From: Catalinimonas niigatensis
Lineage (GTDB): Bacteria > Bacteroidota > Bacteroidia > Cytophagales > Cyclobacteriaceae
Length of the DNA: 64,000 nt
Assembly (NCBI RefSeq): GCF_030506285.1
Contig: NZ_CP119422.1
Coordinates: 4,761,501-4,825,500 of the forward strand
Direction: 5' to 3'
The position numbers and the translations under genes are program-made. A model generated the notes under the pieces. It was not told the DNA's origin. It made no database searches and saw only the letters and a list, made by a program, of their open reading frames with translations. Of the stretch, positions 1 through 9,735 are shown piece by piece. Position 1 is the first letter of the stretch, and the number at the start of each line of letters is the position of its first letter.

Positions 1-15
1 TATAGTTATTATATT

Positions 16-43
16 AGCCTCTTTTACCAAAGAGGCTTTTTTT
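16..43 (+). terminator. Rho-independent terminator of an upstream gene
   Basis: A 9-bp perfect stem (AGCCTCTTT at 16-24, AAAGAGGCT at 29-37) with a 4-nt loop is followed by a run of T to 43. It must serve a plus-strand gene lying before the window. The run of T abuts the ATG at 44, so the next gene has almost no leader of its own. Confidence 0.8.
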
Positions 44-682
44 ATGACATCCCATATACAACATGTTAACTTTGATTATAGAGCTCCCTATTACACTTCT
101 GGTAAATTAACTTCAGATAAGCTATGGTTTGTATTCCATGGCTATGGCCAATTAGCACCTTTCTTTATTCAAAAGTTTGACTTCCTAGAAAAAGATGTTT
201 TGATAGTAGCTCCTCAGGGCTTATCCCATTTTTATTTACAGGGTACAAGTGGTAGGGTAGGAGCTTCCTGGATGACGAAAGAAAATCGTCAACTTGCCAT
301 TCAAAATTATATCTCCTATTTAGACCATATCTATAGTCAACTGACTCAAGGCATGAAATTATCCTCTCATCATATTACTGTGCTGGGCTTCTCTCAGGGC
401 GTCTCTACGCTGATACGATGGCTCGTATATTCAGAAATGGAATTCGATCAATTAATCATGTGTGCAGGTTCTTTTCCAGACGATATTGATTTAAGTGTAT
501 CAAAAAGAGTGTTTTTAGACAAGCCTTGCTATTACTTGTATGGTGATCAAGATCCTTATATAAAGCCGGGAAGTATTGAGCAGTTAGACAAAAAGTTTCA
601 TCAATATGGATTGGAAGTTGATTTCCGGAGATTTGAAGGTAAGCATGAGATATCACGAGACTTACTGGAGGAACTTGCATAA
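44..682 (+). CDS. alpha/beta hydrolase (carboxylesterase/phospholipase-like)
   Basis: A 212-residue cytoplasmic serine hydrolase with no signal peptide. The nucleophile elbow is GFSQG (Ser117), Asp168 or Asp170 sits in YGDQDP, and His201 lies near the C-terminus, giving a plausible catalytic triad. HGYG at 32-35 would form the oxyanion hole. Length and motif order match the small carboxylesterase/phospholipase family; the substrate is unknown. The start follows the run of T of the preceding terminator directly, and the next in-frame Met (about residue 77) would remove the oxyanion loop, so the ATG at 44 is kept. It converges on recA with a shared terminator between them. Confidence 0.8.
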   Translation: MTSHIQHVNFDYRAPYYTSGKLTSDKLWFVFHGYGQLAPFFIQKFDFLEKDVLIVAPQGLSHFYLQGTSGRVGASWMTKENRQLAIQNYISYLDHIYSQLTQGMKLSSHHITVLGFSQGVSTLIRWLVYSEMEFDQLIMCAGSFPDDIDLSVSKRVFLDKPCYYLYGDQDPYIKPGSIEQLDKKFHQYGLEVDFRRFEGKHEISRDLLEELA

Positions 683-684
683 AA

Positions 685-708
685 AAACCGCTGTTTAAGC
701 AGCGGTTT
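685..708. terminator. Bidirectional terminator between hydrolase and recA
   Basis: The inverted repeat AAACCGCTG (685-693) and CAGCGGTTT (700-708) sits between two converging genes. The run of A on its left (681-687) reads as a U-tract for transcripts arriving from recA on the minus strand, so it mainly serves recA. Confidence 0.75.
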
Positions 709-733
709 AGATTAAGTTGACTGATAAAAGTAT

Positions 734-1813
734 TTAACTTTCTTCACTTGTAGTACTCAATTCAGCTTTATCCGCCTTCTTTTCCTTTGGATCTGTATCT
801 GCTTTCCCCTCTAAAGGAATACCATTAATGGTAGCTCTTATTTTCCGTTCTATCTCTCCCATCAGTTCAGGGTTATCCAGCAGAATATTCTTGACAGCGT
901 CTCTACCTTGACCTAATTTTTCAGTACCATAAGAAAACCAGGAACCTGACTTTTTCACAATATCCATTTCTACCCCTAAATCAAGGATTTCTCCTACTTT
1001 GGATATTCCTTCTCCATACATGATGTCAAATTCCACTACTTTGAAAGGAGGAGCTACTTTATTTTTTACTACTTTTACCCGAGTACGGTTTCCCATTACA
1101 TTATCGGCCCCCTCCTTGATCTGACCTATTCGGCGGATATCCAGGCGTACGGAAGCATAAAATTTCAATGCATTACCACCTGTAGTGGTTTCTGGATTAC
1201 CAAACATAACACCAATTTTCTCACGCAACTGGTTGATAAAAATGCATGAGCATTTGGTTTTGTTGATAGCTCCGGTAAGCTTACGTAATGCCTGAGACAT
1301 CAGGCGTGCCTGTAATCCCATTTTGCTATCCCCCATCTCTCCTTCAAGTTCGGCGCGTGGTACTAAGGCAGCGACAGAGTCAATCACTATAATATCAATG
1401 GCACCTGAACGGATAAGGTGTTCTGCAATCTCAAGAGCTTGTTCTCCATTATCAGGTTGGGAAATCAGCAGGTTTTCAGTATCAATGCCCAATTTTTCAG
1501 CATAGCTTTTATCAAAGGCGTGCTCTGCATCTACGATGGCTGCCATACCGCCCTGCTTCTGGGCTTCGGCAATACAGTGCATGGCTAAAGTAGTCTTACC
1601 TGATGATTCTGGGCCATAAATTTCAACTACTCTCCCTCTTGGAATGCCCCCAATGCCTAAAGCAATATCCAAACCTAAAGAACCAGTAGAAATGGCTGGT
1701 ATATCTACTACGCGTTCATCGCTCAGCCTCATGACACTACCTTTTCCGTAGGTCTTATCTAGTTTGTCTATGGTAAGCTGTAAAGCTTTTAATTTTTCTG
1801 ATTGATCACTCAT
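734..1813 (-). CDS. recA: Recombinase RecA
   Basis: A full-length 359-residue RecA, the ATP-dependent strand-exchange protein of homologous recombination that also triggers LexA self-cleavage. Walker A is GPESSGKT at 67-74, Walker B lies in [12 protein letters not shown] at about 140-151, and the L2 segment [20 protein letters not shown] is intact. The C-terminal tail is acidic and lysine-rich, as is normal. Transcribed alone on the minus strand, with a hairpin terminator at 685-708. The start at 1813 is supported by the conserved N-terminus [11 protein letters not shown]. Confidence 0.98.
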   Translation of the reverse strand: MSDQSEKLKALQLTIDKLDKTYGKGSVMRLSDERVVDIPAISTGSLGLDIALGIGGIPRGRVVEIYGPESSGKTTLAMHCIAEAQKQGGMAAIVDAEHAFDKSYAEKLGIDTENLLISQPDNGEQALEIAEHLIRSGAIDIIVIDSVAALVPRAELEGEMGDSKMGLQARLMSQALRKLTGAINKTKCSCIFINQLREKIGVMFGNPETTTGGNALKFYASVRLDIRRIGQIKEGADNVMGNRTRVKVVKNKVAPPFKVVEFDIMYGEGISKVGEILDLGVEMDIVKKSGSWFSYGTEKLGQGRDAVKNILLDNPELMGEIERKIRATINGIPLEGKADTDPKEKKADKAELSTTSEES

Positions 1814-2029
1814 ATCTTTACTTTAATATAAAATGAAGGTACTGTTTTTAGTGTACTTTTCACAAGTTTGCTATGTTAATTATCAACAAAGAAATCGAGC
1901 TGATAATTGCAAATATACTTATAATAAGTATAATAACAATGCTTATTTAAAGTATAAGTGAAAGGTTTTTGTTATTGAATAAGATTTGAACCTAAATAAA
2001 TAGATTTTACTTATGGTGCCAGCTAATTT

Positions 2030-3085
2030 ATGATATTGAGACTTCATATGGGAAAGAAAATTACAGGCGGAATAACCGTCATTCTTTTGCTACTACTCGT
2101 TTGGCAATATGAGTTGGTAGCCTACGGTTTAGGACAGGCTAAAGGACAGATTAAAATCATTTGGAACGCTAGACCAATAAAAGAAATACTGGAAGACTCT
2201 TATGTAGCAGATTCTTTAAAACAAAAAATTAAGCTTACACAGGAAATCAGGGATTTTGCTATTGACTCATTAGGCGTCAACGATTCGGATAGCTACAAGA
2301 GTGTGTATGACCAAAAAGGGAAACCAGTACTTTGGGTAGTTACGGCCTGTGAGCCTTTTTCATTGGAGGATAAAAAATGGAATTTTCCCGTCTTGGGAAG
2401 TGTCTCTTACAAAGGTTTTTTTGAATATGAAAAAGCACTTCAGGAAAAAGCCATATGGGATGCTCAGGGCTATGATACGGGTGTACGTACTGTAAGTGCA
2501 TGGAGCACACTGGGTATTCTGGACGATCCTATTATGTCAGAATTATTGTTCAGGTCAGAAGGAGAATTAGCTAATACGATAGTGCATGAGCTTACCCATG
2601 CTACACTCTTTGTCAAAAATGACCTCAAGTTTAATGAAAACCTTGCCTCTTTTATTGGGAGTGAAGGTGCCAGGGCTTTTTTGCAGTATAAGTACGGGAA
2701 AAATTCTACAGCATATCAGCAATATATTTACTATCAACACGACCATAAATTATTTGCAGAACATATGCTAAAAGGAGTACAGCGACTGGACAGTCTGTAC
2801 AAGTCATTCTCGCCAGACATGTCAAGAGAGAAAAAGCAGCTACTGAAGGAAAATAAAATTCGTTCTATTTTGTCCGAGGCCAAAGTGCTTAATTTTAAGC
2901 AAGAGAGATACCGTAATCTTTCAGAGAAACTGCTACAGCGTGATTCATTACCTAACAATACCTTTTTTAAAGGCTATGTGAGATATCAATCTACTGTCTC
3001 TTCTCTCGAGAAAGAATACAACGAGCAGTTTAAAGGAGATATTAAAGCGTACTTGCTTTATCTCAAGCAGAAGTATGGAACATAA
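2030..3085 (+). CDS. Aminopeptidase-like zinc metallopeptidase (DUF2265 family)
   Basis: A 351-residue protein with an N-terminal membrane anchor or uncleaved signal (about residues 10-30), then a soluble part expected outside the cytoplasm. The gluzincin motif HELTH at 186-190 gives two zinc-binding His and the catalytic Glu; FNENLASFIGSEG at about 201-213 supplies the third ligand Glu203. The layout matches the predicted aminopeptidase family DUF2265. An internal ATG at 2048 (MGKKITGG) puts the basic residues directly before the hydrophobic stretch and may be the true start. A hairpin terminator follows. Confidence 0.75.
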   Translation: MILRLHMGKKITGGITVILLLLLVWQYELVAYGLGQAKGQIKIIWNARPIKEILEDSYVADSLKQKIKLTQEIRDFAIDSLGVNDSDSYKSVYDQKGKPVLWVVTACEPFSLEDKKWNFPVLGSVSYKGFFEYEKALQEKAIWDAQGYDTGVRTVSAWSTLGILDDPIMSELLFRSEGELANTIVHELTHATLFVKNDLKFNENLASFIGSEGARAFLQYKYGKNSTAYQQYIYYQHDHKLFAEHMLKGVQRLDSLYKSFSPDMSREKKQLLKENKIRSILSEAKVLNFKQERYRNLSEKLLQRDSLPNNTFFKGYVRYQSTVSSLEKEYNEQFKGDIKAYLLYLKQKYGT

Positions 3086-3089
3086 AAAA

Positions 3090-3113
3090 AGCCGGAGATT
3101 CCCCCGGCTCTTT
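3090..3113 (+). terminator. Probable terminator after the metallopeptidase
   Basis: AGCCGG (3090-3095) pairs with CCGGCT (3104-3109) over a short loop, five nucleotides after the stop codon, followed by a short T-rich stretch. The run of A to its left would also let it act on the minus strand. Confidence 0.65.
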
Positions 3114-3356
3114 ATGCATGTTCAATTTTTAACTAAAACGTCAAATAATGAAAATTTGGATTAATGTTGTTGATATGACATTCCCAATAAGCATGCCATA
3201 TGCATAGATAATGATTAAGTCAACTTTTCGTTGTTCTATGTGTACATTATCGTGCATATATTGTGCACTAACGTACATGGCAGAATTTTTGTAAAACATA
3301 TCACATGACTTATTACGTAAATAGGAAATGGTGGCGTATTTATTGATTATGTATAA

Positions 3357-4160
3357 GTGTATATGAAGAAGTCTATTACCTTGATAATGGTATGCTTTGT
3401 ACTTATCATGACCTCCTCTTCAGGGCAGGACCACTACCGCTATATAGAAAATGAGAGTTTTGGGACAGGTGAGGTACTTAAATTCAGAGTACATTGGAAG
3501 TTTGTAAATGCCGCTGAGGCAGTCATGCAGATTAGCGATACCCACTATAATATAAATGGAAGACCTTGTTATAAAATTGATATCCACGGTACGACTACCG
3601 GTCTGGTAGATGTGATGTATAGAGTGCGTGACAATTGGGGAGCTTACGTAGATACTGCTTCTATATTACCACAAGTAGCTTATCGGTATATGGAAGAAAA
3701 TAAGTACCGCAAGAATGAAATGATCAACTTCAATCATTCCAAAGATGTGGCTACGGTGCTCCGTCTGGACAAGGAAACCCGCAAATTAAAAGAAAAAGAA
3801 AAGTTTGAAGTACCCGATAACATCCTGGATATCGTAGGAGGCTATTATTTCCTTCGTACAATTGATTATAGCCAATATAAGAAAGGAGATGTGATTAAAG
3901 TCAGTGGTTTTTTTGATGACAAAGTGTATGATATTAATGTCAAATTTCTTGGAAGAGAAGAATTAAAAACCAAATTAGGAACTTTCAACACTATTGTGAT
4001 TGCACCGGTTATTCCTGAAAATGAATTTTTTAGTGGGGGTGAACCTGTGCGTGCCTGGATATCTGATGATCAGAACAAAGTGCCTTTAAAAATACAGGCA
4101 GAGTTAGGAATAGGAGCCTTAGAAATAGATATTAAGGAAATGAAAAATTTGCGAAATTAG
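3357..4160 (+). CDS. DUF3108 domain-containing exported protein
   Basis: A 267-residue protein with a signal peptide (basic start, hydrophobic 7-20, likely cleavage before QDHY at about 24). The rest is beta-rich and matches the DUF3108 pattern: FGTGEVLKFRVHW early, GLVDVMYRVRDNW in the middle and GEPVRAWISDDQNKVPL near the end. These periplasmic or outer-membrane-facing proteins have no established biochemical role. The MKK at 3363 is an equally good start. Its last four bases overlap the end of the opposing DUF4174 gene. Confidence 0.8.
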   Translation: MYMKKSITLIMVCFVLIMTSSSGQDHYRYIENESFGTGEVLKFRVHWKFVNAAEAVMQISDTHYNINGRPCYKIDIHGTTTGLVDVMYRVRDNWGAYVDTASILPQVAYRYMEENKYRKNEMINFNHSKDVATVLRLDKETRKLKEKEKFEVPDNILDIVGGYYFLRTIDYSQYKKGDVIKVSGFFDDKVYDINVKFLGREELKTKLGTFNTIVIAPVIPENEFFSGGEPVRAWISDDQNKVPLKIQAELGIGALEIDIKEMKNLRN

Positions 4161-4609
4161 TTGCCATTATTCTCTTCTTCACGCATTTCGCTCCTTCTCA
4201 TAGGCATAGCATCCACTACAGCAAATAGTTTATTAGTAGAAAGGAGTTCATTTTGTTGTAGCTTTTCAGTACCATCTTTACCAATAAGTACTACTGAAAA
4301 AGTATCACTGTCCACCTGATACTGCTTTCTCAACTGTTCTGCCTCTTCTTTTCTATACGTTTTCTCGTCAGGACCTTTTACTTTTTGTTTTTTGATAGAA
4401 AAAATTACAATATCTCTTTCCTCTAATCCAGCCTTATTTGCAGAAAATATATCCATCTGCCGTTGATAAAAATCGTTTTGGTCTGATGAAAAAACGAGAA
4501 TAACCCGGCTTTTCCAAAGATAAGAGCTTGGGATCTGAATATCTTGTGATACCCCATTATTGGTCATGTTGTAAAGAATAGTAATTAAGCAAATATTTAT
4601 TATCTTCAT
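4157..4609 (-). CDS. DUF4174 domain-containing protein (thioredoxin-like fold)
   Basis: A 150-residue protein with a probable signal peptide (residues 1-21). From SSYLWKSRVILVFSS to VVDAMPMRRSEMR it follows the DUF4174 pattern, including the family's VVLIGKDG strand and the terminal DAMPMRR. No CxxC is present, so redox activity is unlikely despite the thioredoxin-like fold predicted for this family. Function unknown. It converges on the DUF3108 gene with a 4-bp overlap. Confidence 0.8.
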   Translation of the reverse strand: MKIINICLITILYNMTNNGVSQDIQIPSSYLWKSRVILVFSSDQNDFYQRQMDIFSANKAGLEERDIVIFSIKKQKVKGPDEKTYRKEEAEQLRKQYQVDSDTFSVVLIGKDGTEKLQQNELLSTNKLFAVVDAMPMRRSEMREEENNGN

Positions 4610-4837
4610 TTAGAGCGATTTTTAATAAAACTGTCAATTCGGAACCTTGTTTAAAGAGGGCTTTTACATTTTAGCCAAAGGATGTAATTATTTAATTATT
4701 TAATTATTTTTATAAAAATTTGCAATTAAACGCTGTTTTGGCTACTTTGTCAAAAATTATCCGTTATCGTATAAAATATTACATATACCAATAAAGCGTG
4801 TATATGTAGCATGTCTTATATCTTAATATTATAAAAG

Positions 4838-5326
4838 ATGGTTATTCTAGAAAATGTAACAACTTCCACCCACCAAACTAAGCAACAAAAGTATAAATTG
4901 TTACTTCAGCAGATTCGCGACATTGTCTCTCATGAAGATGACCTTATCGCTAATTTCGGAAACATTGCTGCTGTGGTACACCATACAATGGGTTTTGATT
5001 GGACAGGTTTCTACCTGATAAAAAATGGAGAATTAGTACTTGGTCCATTTCAGGGGCCTGCTGCGGTTTCTCGTATTCCACTAGGTAAAGGTGTTTGCGG
5101 TACATCTTATGCCAAAGAATGTACCATCATTGTAGATGATGTAGAGCAGTTTGCTGGTTATGTCCCCTGCTCAGAACTTGATAAGTCCGAAATCTCTCTG
5201 CCAGCCTTTCACAAAGGTGAAGTGGCTCTGATATTTAATATCAATAGCCATAAGATGAAAAACTTTGATGATACCGATAAGCGATATCTTGAAGAACTCA
5301 TGCACCTGCTTGAAGAGATTTTATAA
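4838..5326 (+). CDS. msrC: Free methionine-R-sulfoxide reductase (GAF domain)
   Basis: A 162-residue single-GAF-domain enzyme that reduces free L-methionine-(R)-sulfoxide. The family block runs from GPFQGP (69-74) through IPLGKGVCGTS (80-90) to VPCSELDKSEISLP (109-122). Cys87 and Cys111 match E. coli MsrC Cys94 and Cys118, while the position of the third family cysteine (Cys84 in E. coli) is Val77; an extra Cys95 is present. The catalytic and one resolving cysteine therefore remain. An AT-rich divergent promoter region lies upstream and a strong terminator follows. Confidence 0.85.
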   Translation: MVILENVTTSTHQTKQQKYKLLLQQIRDIVSHEDDLIANFGNIAAVVHHTMGFDWTGFYLIKNGELVLGPFQGPAAVSRIPLGKGVCGTSYAKECTIIVDDVEQFAGYVPCSELDKSEISLPAFHKGEVALIFNINSHKMKNFDDTDKRYLEELMHLLEEIL

Positions 5327-5352
5327 ATTTACTTGACCATTCAACTTATATA

Positions 5353-5377
5353 AGCCATCAGATGATGGCTTTTTTTG
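5353..5377 (+). terminator. Rho-independent terminator after msrC
   Basis: A perfect 8-bp stem (AGCCATCA at 5353-5360, TGATGGCT at 5363-5370) with a 2-nt loop is followed by seven T. Confidence 0.9.
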
Positions 5378-5460
5378 TTTTCTATATTTCCTAGACAGTG
5401 AAATTAGATGTGATTCGCCGGATAATTAATTAAGTTTGTACAAATGCATTACATAATAAA

Positions 5461-6213
5461 ATGGTCATGAAACTGTTATCAGGAAAAAACGCACTTATTA
5501 CCGGTGCTTCAAAAGGTATTGGAAAAGCAGTAGCAATAAAGTTTGCCGAGCAGGGGGCTAATGTAGCTTTTACCTATCTCTCAAGTGTAGAGCAGGGCGA
5601 GGCACTTGAAAATGAGCTAAAGACATTGGGAGTGAATGCAAAAGGCTACCGATCAGATGCTTCTGATTTTGCCGCTGCAGACAAGTTGATCAACGATGTA
5701 GTGGCTGATTTTGGTTCTTTGGATGTATTGGTAAACAATGCCGGAATTACCAAAGATAATCTACTCATGCGCATAAATGAAGAAATGTGGGATACTGTAA
5801 TCAATGTAAATCTTAAGTCTGTTTTTAATACTGTAAAAGCGGCCACACGAACATTTATGAAACAAAAAAGTGGCTCTATCATTAACATGACATCGGTAGT
5901 GGGGCTCAAAGGAAATGCCGGTCAAGCCAATTACGCAGCATCCAAAGCAGGTATTATTGGCTTCACCAAATCTGTAGCCCTTGAGTTGGGTTCAAGAAAT
6001 ATTCGTTCTAACGCCATTGCTCCGGGATTTATAGAAACTGAAATGACTGCCAAACTGGATGAAAAAACTGTCCAGAGCTGGCGTGAAGGTATTCCGTTAA
6101 AGAGAGGGGGTGCGCCTGAAGATGTAGCAGACTGTGCAGTCTTTTTAGCTTCTGATATGTCGGCTTATATGACCGGACAGGTGCTGCAGGTAGATGGAGG
6201 GATGCTCACCTAA
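5461..6213 (+). CDS. fabG: 3-oxoacyl-[acyl-carrier-protein] reductase FabG
   Basis: A 250-residue classical short-chain dehydrogenase that reduces 3-oxoacyl-ACP with NADPH in type II fatty acid synthesis. TGASKGIG (14-21) binds the cofactor, NNAG (92-95) is intact, and the catalytic tetrad is Asn117, Ser145, Tyr158 and Lys162. The C-terminal QVLQVDGGM is typical of FabG. Translation may begin at 5467 (MKLLSGK), which matches family N-termini better. Only 12 bp separate it from the next gene, so the two are probably cotranscribed. Confidence 0.93.
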   Translation: MVMKLLSGKNALITGASKGIGKAVAIKFAEQGANVAFTYLSSVEQGEALENELKTLGVNAKGYRSDASDFAAADKLINDVVADFGSLDVLVNNAGITKDNLLMRINEEMWDTVINVNLKSVFNTVKAATRTFMKQKSGSIINMTSVVGLKGNAGQANYAASKAGIIGFTKSVALELGSRNIRSNAIAPGFIETEMTAKLDEKTVQSWREGIPLKRGGAPEDVADCAVFLASDMSAYMTGQVLQVDGGMLT

Positions 6214-6225
6214 AGCAATAATATT

Positions 6226-8328
6226 ATGCAACAAGTACAACTACTTTTTGATAATTCACCCTGGTTGATTGTCCCCTGCATGTTGGTAGGGGCGATTTAC
6301 GCTTTATTACTCTATCTTAAGAGTAAAGGTTTTAGGCATCAATCATGGGGGAGACAAATCAACTATCTGCTGACAGCACTTCGCTTTGTGCTGGTGAGCC
6401 TTTTGTGCTTGTTATTAATAGGTCCTTTCATCAAACAAATCAAAAATACGCTGGAAGAACCGATAGTAGTTTTTGCAGTAGACAATTCTAGTTCTGTCGC
6501 TGCCGTGCAAGATAGCAGTGATCTTCAGGCGCTCAGAGAAGCTATGGAAGCTGCCTCGGCAAATCTGCGGGACAATGGCTATACGCTAGATTATCGCACA
6601 TTTGAAGGGCTACAAAGTCTGGACTCTCTTGAATTCGAGTTTGCCAGTAGCGATTTAGGCAATTTGCTCAAGACTATTTCTACCGACTACGAAGGCCGGA
6701 ACCTTGCGTCAGTAGTACTTTTTTCGGATGGTATATATAACGAAGGGGTATCTCCAACCTATCGTCCTTATAGTTTTCGCATCAATACAGTGGGCTTGGG
6801 TGATACCATTCCCAAGCAGGATATCAATATTCAAAATCTTTTTTATAACAAAATTGCCTATCAGGGGAATAAGTTTCCATTGGTGGCAGAGATTGCGAAC
6901 ACCGGCTATGAAGGACAGTCGGTTAATATTAGCGTCAGGAATAGGGGTAGGGTAGTTGCTAATGAAACCCTCACTTTTGATCAGGCGCGTGATGTTACCA
7001 CTATTGAGTTTTTGTTGGATGCTTCTCAGGAAGGAATGCAGCGCTATGAGGTAGAAGTCCAGAACTTAGAAGAAGAGTTTACCACACAAAATAATATCAG
7101 TCAGGCTTATGTTGAAATCATTGAAGGCAGACAAAACATTCTTCTTTTAGCTCAGGCTCCTCATCCCGATATTAAGGCGTTGCGCTCAGCTATTGAAACG
7201 AATAAAAACTATGAACTGCGTAGCGTAATTTTGAGTGTAGACGAGGTAAGTGAAAGCGATCTGGCGGATCTCAAATATGATTTGGTGATTTTTCATCAGT
7301 TGCCCGGCAAAAATATTGAAAATGCAATTGTAAGAAAATATATAAATGAAGCCAGTGCCAGTTGGTTTATCATGGGTAGCCAGACAGATCTCTTTAGTTT
7401 AAGTGAAAATAATCCTATCCTGAATATTACCAGTGTGAATAATGAGACGGATGAAGTAAAAGCAGTATACAACAGTGCGTTTACAGGTTTCCAGCTTGAT
7501 GGTGAAAATCAGGCAGTTATTAGAGAGTTTTTACCACTAACAGTTCCCTTTGGTAGGGTAGAATTGAAGAATAATCCTGATATTTTATTGTATCAGAAAG
7601 TGGGCTCAGTGGAAACGAGTAAGCCTCTGTTGGCGGTAGGAGAAATAGATGAACTTAAAACGGCAGTAATGTTGGCTGAAGGTTTGTGGCAGTGGCGCCT
7701 ACAGGAATTTGCCAAGTATGAAAATACTCAGGCTTTTGATGGTCTGGTGAGCAAGTTAATCCAATATTTATCTGCCAAAGAAGATAAAAGAAGGTTTAGA
7801 GTGTACCCTGAGAAAGATGTATTTGAGGACACAGAACCAGTAGTTTTTGAGACTGAAATCTATAATGAAGTGTACGAAGAAGTATATGGATTTAAAATAG
7901 ACCTGACCATTACTGATGAAGAAGGGGAGACACAAAACTATAGCTATATCACTAATGAGAGCAATACCAAGTACAGAATTAGTAATCTTCCTCAAGGTAT
8001 ATACCAATATAGTGCAGTGGCACAAATGGATGGCACACAGGTGAGTAGCAACGGAGAGTTTACCGTAAGAAGTTTGCAAATAGAAACATTGAATTTGACA
8101 GCCAACCATCAGTTGTTGCGAGATTTGTCTGCCAACTCAGGTGGTATATTCTTTCAACGTGATGGCATGGCTGGTATAGCAGAGCAACTACAAACACAAG
8201 AATCAAGAGGAAAGATCTATACCAGTGAAGCATTTCTTCCCATCATCAATCTAAAATGGCTATTTTTTGTACTCCTTGTTCTGATCAGCGCAGAATGGGG
8301 CATCCGTAAGTACATGGGAAGTTATTAA
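6226..8328 (+). CDS. VWA-like inner-membrane protein
   Basis: A 700-residue membrane protein with two N-terminal transmembrane helices (about 13-32 and 46-66), a large extracytoplasmic part, and a C-terminal helix (about 675-692). VVFAVDNSSSV near 80-90 resembles the MIDAS DxSxS motif of a von Willebrand A domain, followed at about residue 165 by VVLFSDGIYNEG. Beta-rich, Ig-like segments follow. This layout is common in Bacteroidota VWA membrane proteins of unknown job, near aerotolerance (Bat)-like systems. It follows fabG closely. Confidence 0.7.
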   Translation: MQQVQLLFDNSPWLIVPCMLVGAIYALLLYLKSKGFRHQSWGRQINYLLTALRFVLVSLLCLLLIGPFIKQIKNTLEEPIVVFAVDNSSSVAAVQDSSDLQALREAMEAASANLRDNGYTLDYRTFEGLQSLDSLEFEFASSDLGNLLKTISTDYEGRNLASVVLFSDGIYNEGVSPTYRPYSFRINTVGLGDTIPKQDINIQNLFYNKIAYQGNKFPLVAEIANTGYEGQSVNISVRNRGRVVANETLTFDQARDVTTIEFLLDASQEGMQRYEVEVQNLEEEFTTQNNISQAYVEIIEGRQNILLLAQAPHPDIKALRSAIETNKNYELRSVILSVDEVSESDLADLKYDLVIFHQLPGKNIENAIVRKYINEASASWFIMGSQTDLFSLSENNPILNITSVNNETDEVKAVYNSAFTGFQLDGENQAVIREFLPLTVPFGRVELKNNPDILLYQKVGSVETSKPLLAVGEIDELKTAVMLAEGLWQWRLQEFAKYENTQAFDGLVSKLIQYLSAKEDKRRFRVYPEKDVFEDTEPVVFETEIYNEVYEEVYGFKIDLTITDEEGETQNYSYITNESNTKYRISNLPQGIYQYSAVAQMDGTQVSSNGEFTVRSLQIETLNLTANHQLLRDLSANSGGIFFQRDGMAGIAEQLQTQESRGKIYTSEAFLPIINLKWLFFVLLVLISAEWGIRKYMGSY

Positions 8329-8330
8329 CC

Positions 8331-8360
8331 AAAAAAGCTGCCTTAGAAAGCAGCTTAGTT
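8331..8360. terminator. Bidirectional terminator between converging genes
   Basis: AAGCTGC (8335-8341) pairs with GCAGCTT (8350-8356). A run of A to the left serves minus-strand hflX and T-rich sequence to the right serves the plus-strand gene. Confidence 0.75.
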
Positions 8361-8387
8361 TTGAAAGAATATATTTCATTTATTTGA

Positions 8388-9626
8388 CTAATACATACCA
8401 TCGTCAACATAATTAGGATAGATGGTGAAGTATTTATCAGCTACTTTGTCATAAATCGCTTGCCTTAGCTTATCAATATTGAGTTTATCTACTGCTGAGA
8501 TAAAAATAGCATCTTCACTCTCTTTCCCCATATAAGTGGCTTCCAGTTGCTCTAGTGTTAGCGGAGGATGATAATCAATTTCTACTTCATCATCATCTGG
8601 CTGGCCATTTTCTGTTATATCATGTCCATTCACTCTATCTTCTTCTTTCATCAGCTTATCCACCTTGTTAAATACCAGAAGCGTAGGTTTGTCGCTTATG
8701 CCAATCTCGGTAAGTGTACTGTTGACTACGCTGATCTGCTCCTCAAATGAAGGGTGAGATGCATCTACTACATGTAGCAGCACATCTGCCTCGCGTATCT
8801 CATCCAATGTAGATTTAAAGCACTCAATCAGAGCATGAGGGAGTTTTCTGATAAATCCTACAGTATCTGTTAGTAAAAATGGAATTCTGCCAATCACCAC
8901 TTTACGGACTGTGGAATCTACAGTAGCAAATAATTTGTCTTCAGCAAATACCTCAGATTTGGACAGCAAACGCATCAGGGTAGATTTACCTACGTTGGTA
9001 TAACCTACTAAAGCTACTCTTACCACCTGTTGCCTGGCTTTGCGGCGTGTAGCATTTTGCTGGTCTATTTTTTCTAGTTTTTTATTGAAAAGCGCAATTT
9101 TATCCCGTACGATACGACGGTCAGTTTCCAATTCCTTCTCACCGGGTCCTCTCATACCAATACCCCCCTTCTGCTTGGAAAGGTGAGACCACATCTTGGT
9201 CAGGCGAGGCAACAGATATTGATATTGTGCTAACTCTACCTGCGCTTTTGCCTGGGCGGTCTTAGCACGTATAGAGAATATATTCAGGATAAGCAGACTT
9301 CTATCCAGTATTTTACACTTAAGCTTATTTTCGACATTACGTACCTGTGAAGGAGAAAGATCATCATCAAAAATGACCATATCTATGTCATTAGCCTCCA
9401 CATAGATTTGAATCTCTTCTAACTTTCCTTTTCCTACGAAGTAAGCCACATCAGGCTTATCCATCCTCTGGGTAAATTTCTTTTTAGTAATAGCACCTGA
9501 AGTTTCCGCTAAAAAGGCCAACTCATCCAAGTACTCTTTCACCTTGTGCTCAGATTGAGATTGATTTATCAGTGCCACCAGTACAGCCGTTTCTTTCTTT
9601 TTGGCAGTTGAGAATGTTTCTATCAT
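8388..9626 (-). CDS. hflX: Ribosome-associated GTPase HflX
   Basis: A 412-residue HflX, a GTPase that splits or rescues stalled 70S ribosomes. The N-terminal HflX domain ends in the signature GMRGPGEKELETDRR (157-171). The G domain has the P-loop GYTNVGKS (208-215), the G3 segment DTVGFIRKLP and NKVD. Near the C-terminus is an acidic insert, then FISAVDKLNIDKL, the G5 region. Length is normal. It stands alone, reading toward the shared terminator at 8331-8360. Confidence 0.95.
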   Translation of the reverse strand: MIETFSTAKKKETAVLVALINQSQSEHKVKEYLDELAFLAETSGAITKKKFTQRMDKPDVAYFVGKGKLEEIQIYVEANDIDMVIFDDDLSPSQVRNVENKLKCKILDRSLLILNIFSIRAKTAQAKAQVELAQYQYLLPRLTKMWSHLSKQKGGIGMRGPGEKELETDRRIVRDKIALFNKKLEKIDQQNATRRKARQQVVRVALVGYTNVGKSTLMRLLSKSEVFAEDKLFATVDSTVRKVVIGRIPFLLTDTVGFIRKLPHALIECFKSTLDEIREADVLLHVVDASHPSFEEQISVVNSTLTEIGISDKPTLLVFNKVDKLMKEEDRVNGHDITENGQPDDDEVEIDYHPPLTLEQLEATYMGKESEDAIFISAVDKLNIDKLRQAIYDKVADKYFTIYPNYVDDGMY

Positions 9627-9735
9627 TCAGTTATAATTAATGAATAATGAGTTAATACACTATTAGAAAAATAATACAAAAAATAAAGTTCAAATTCTAT
9701 CAAACTACACAAAAAATACTGCTACTGAAGTATAC

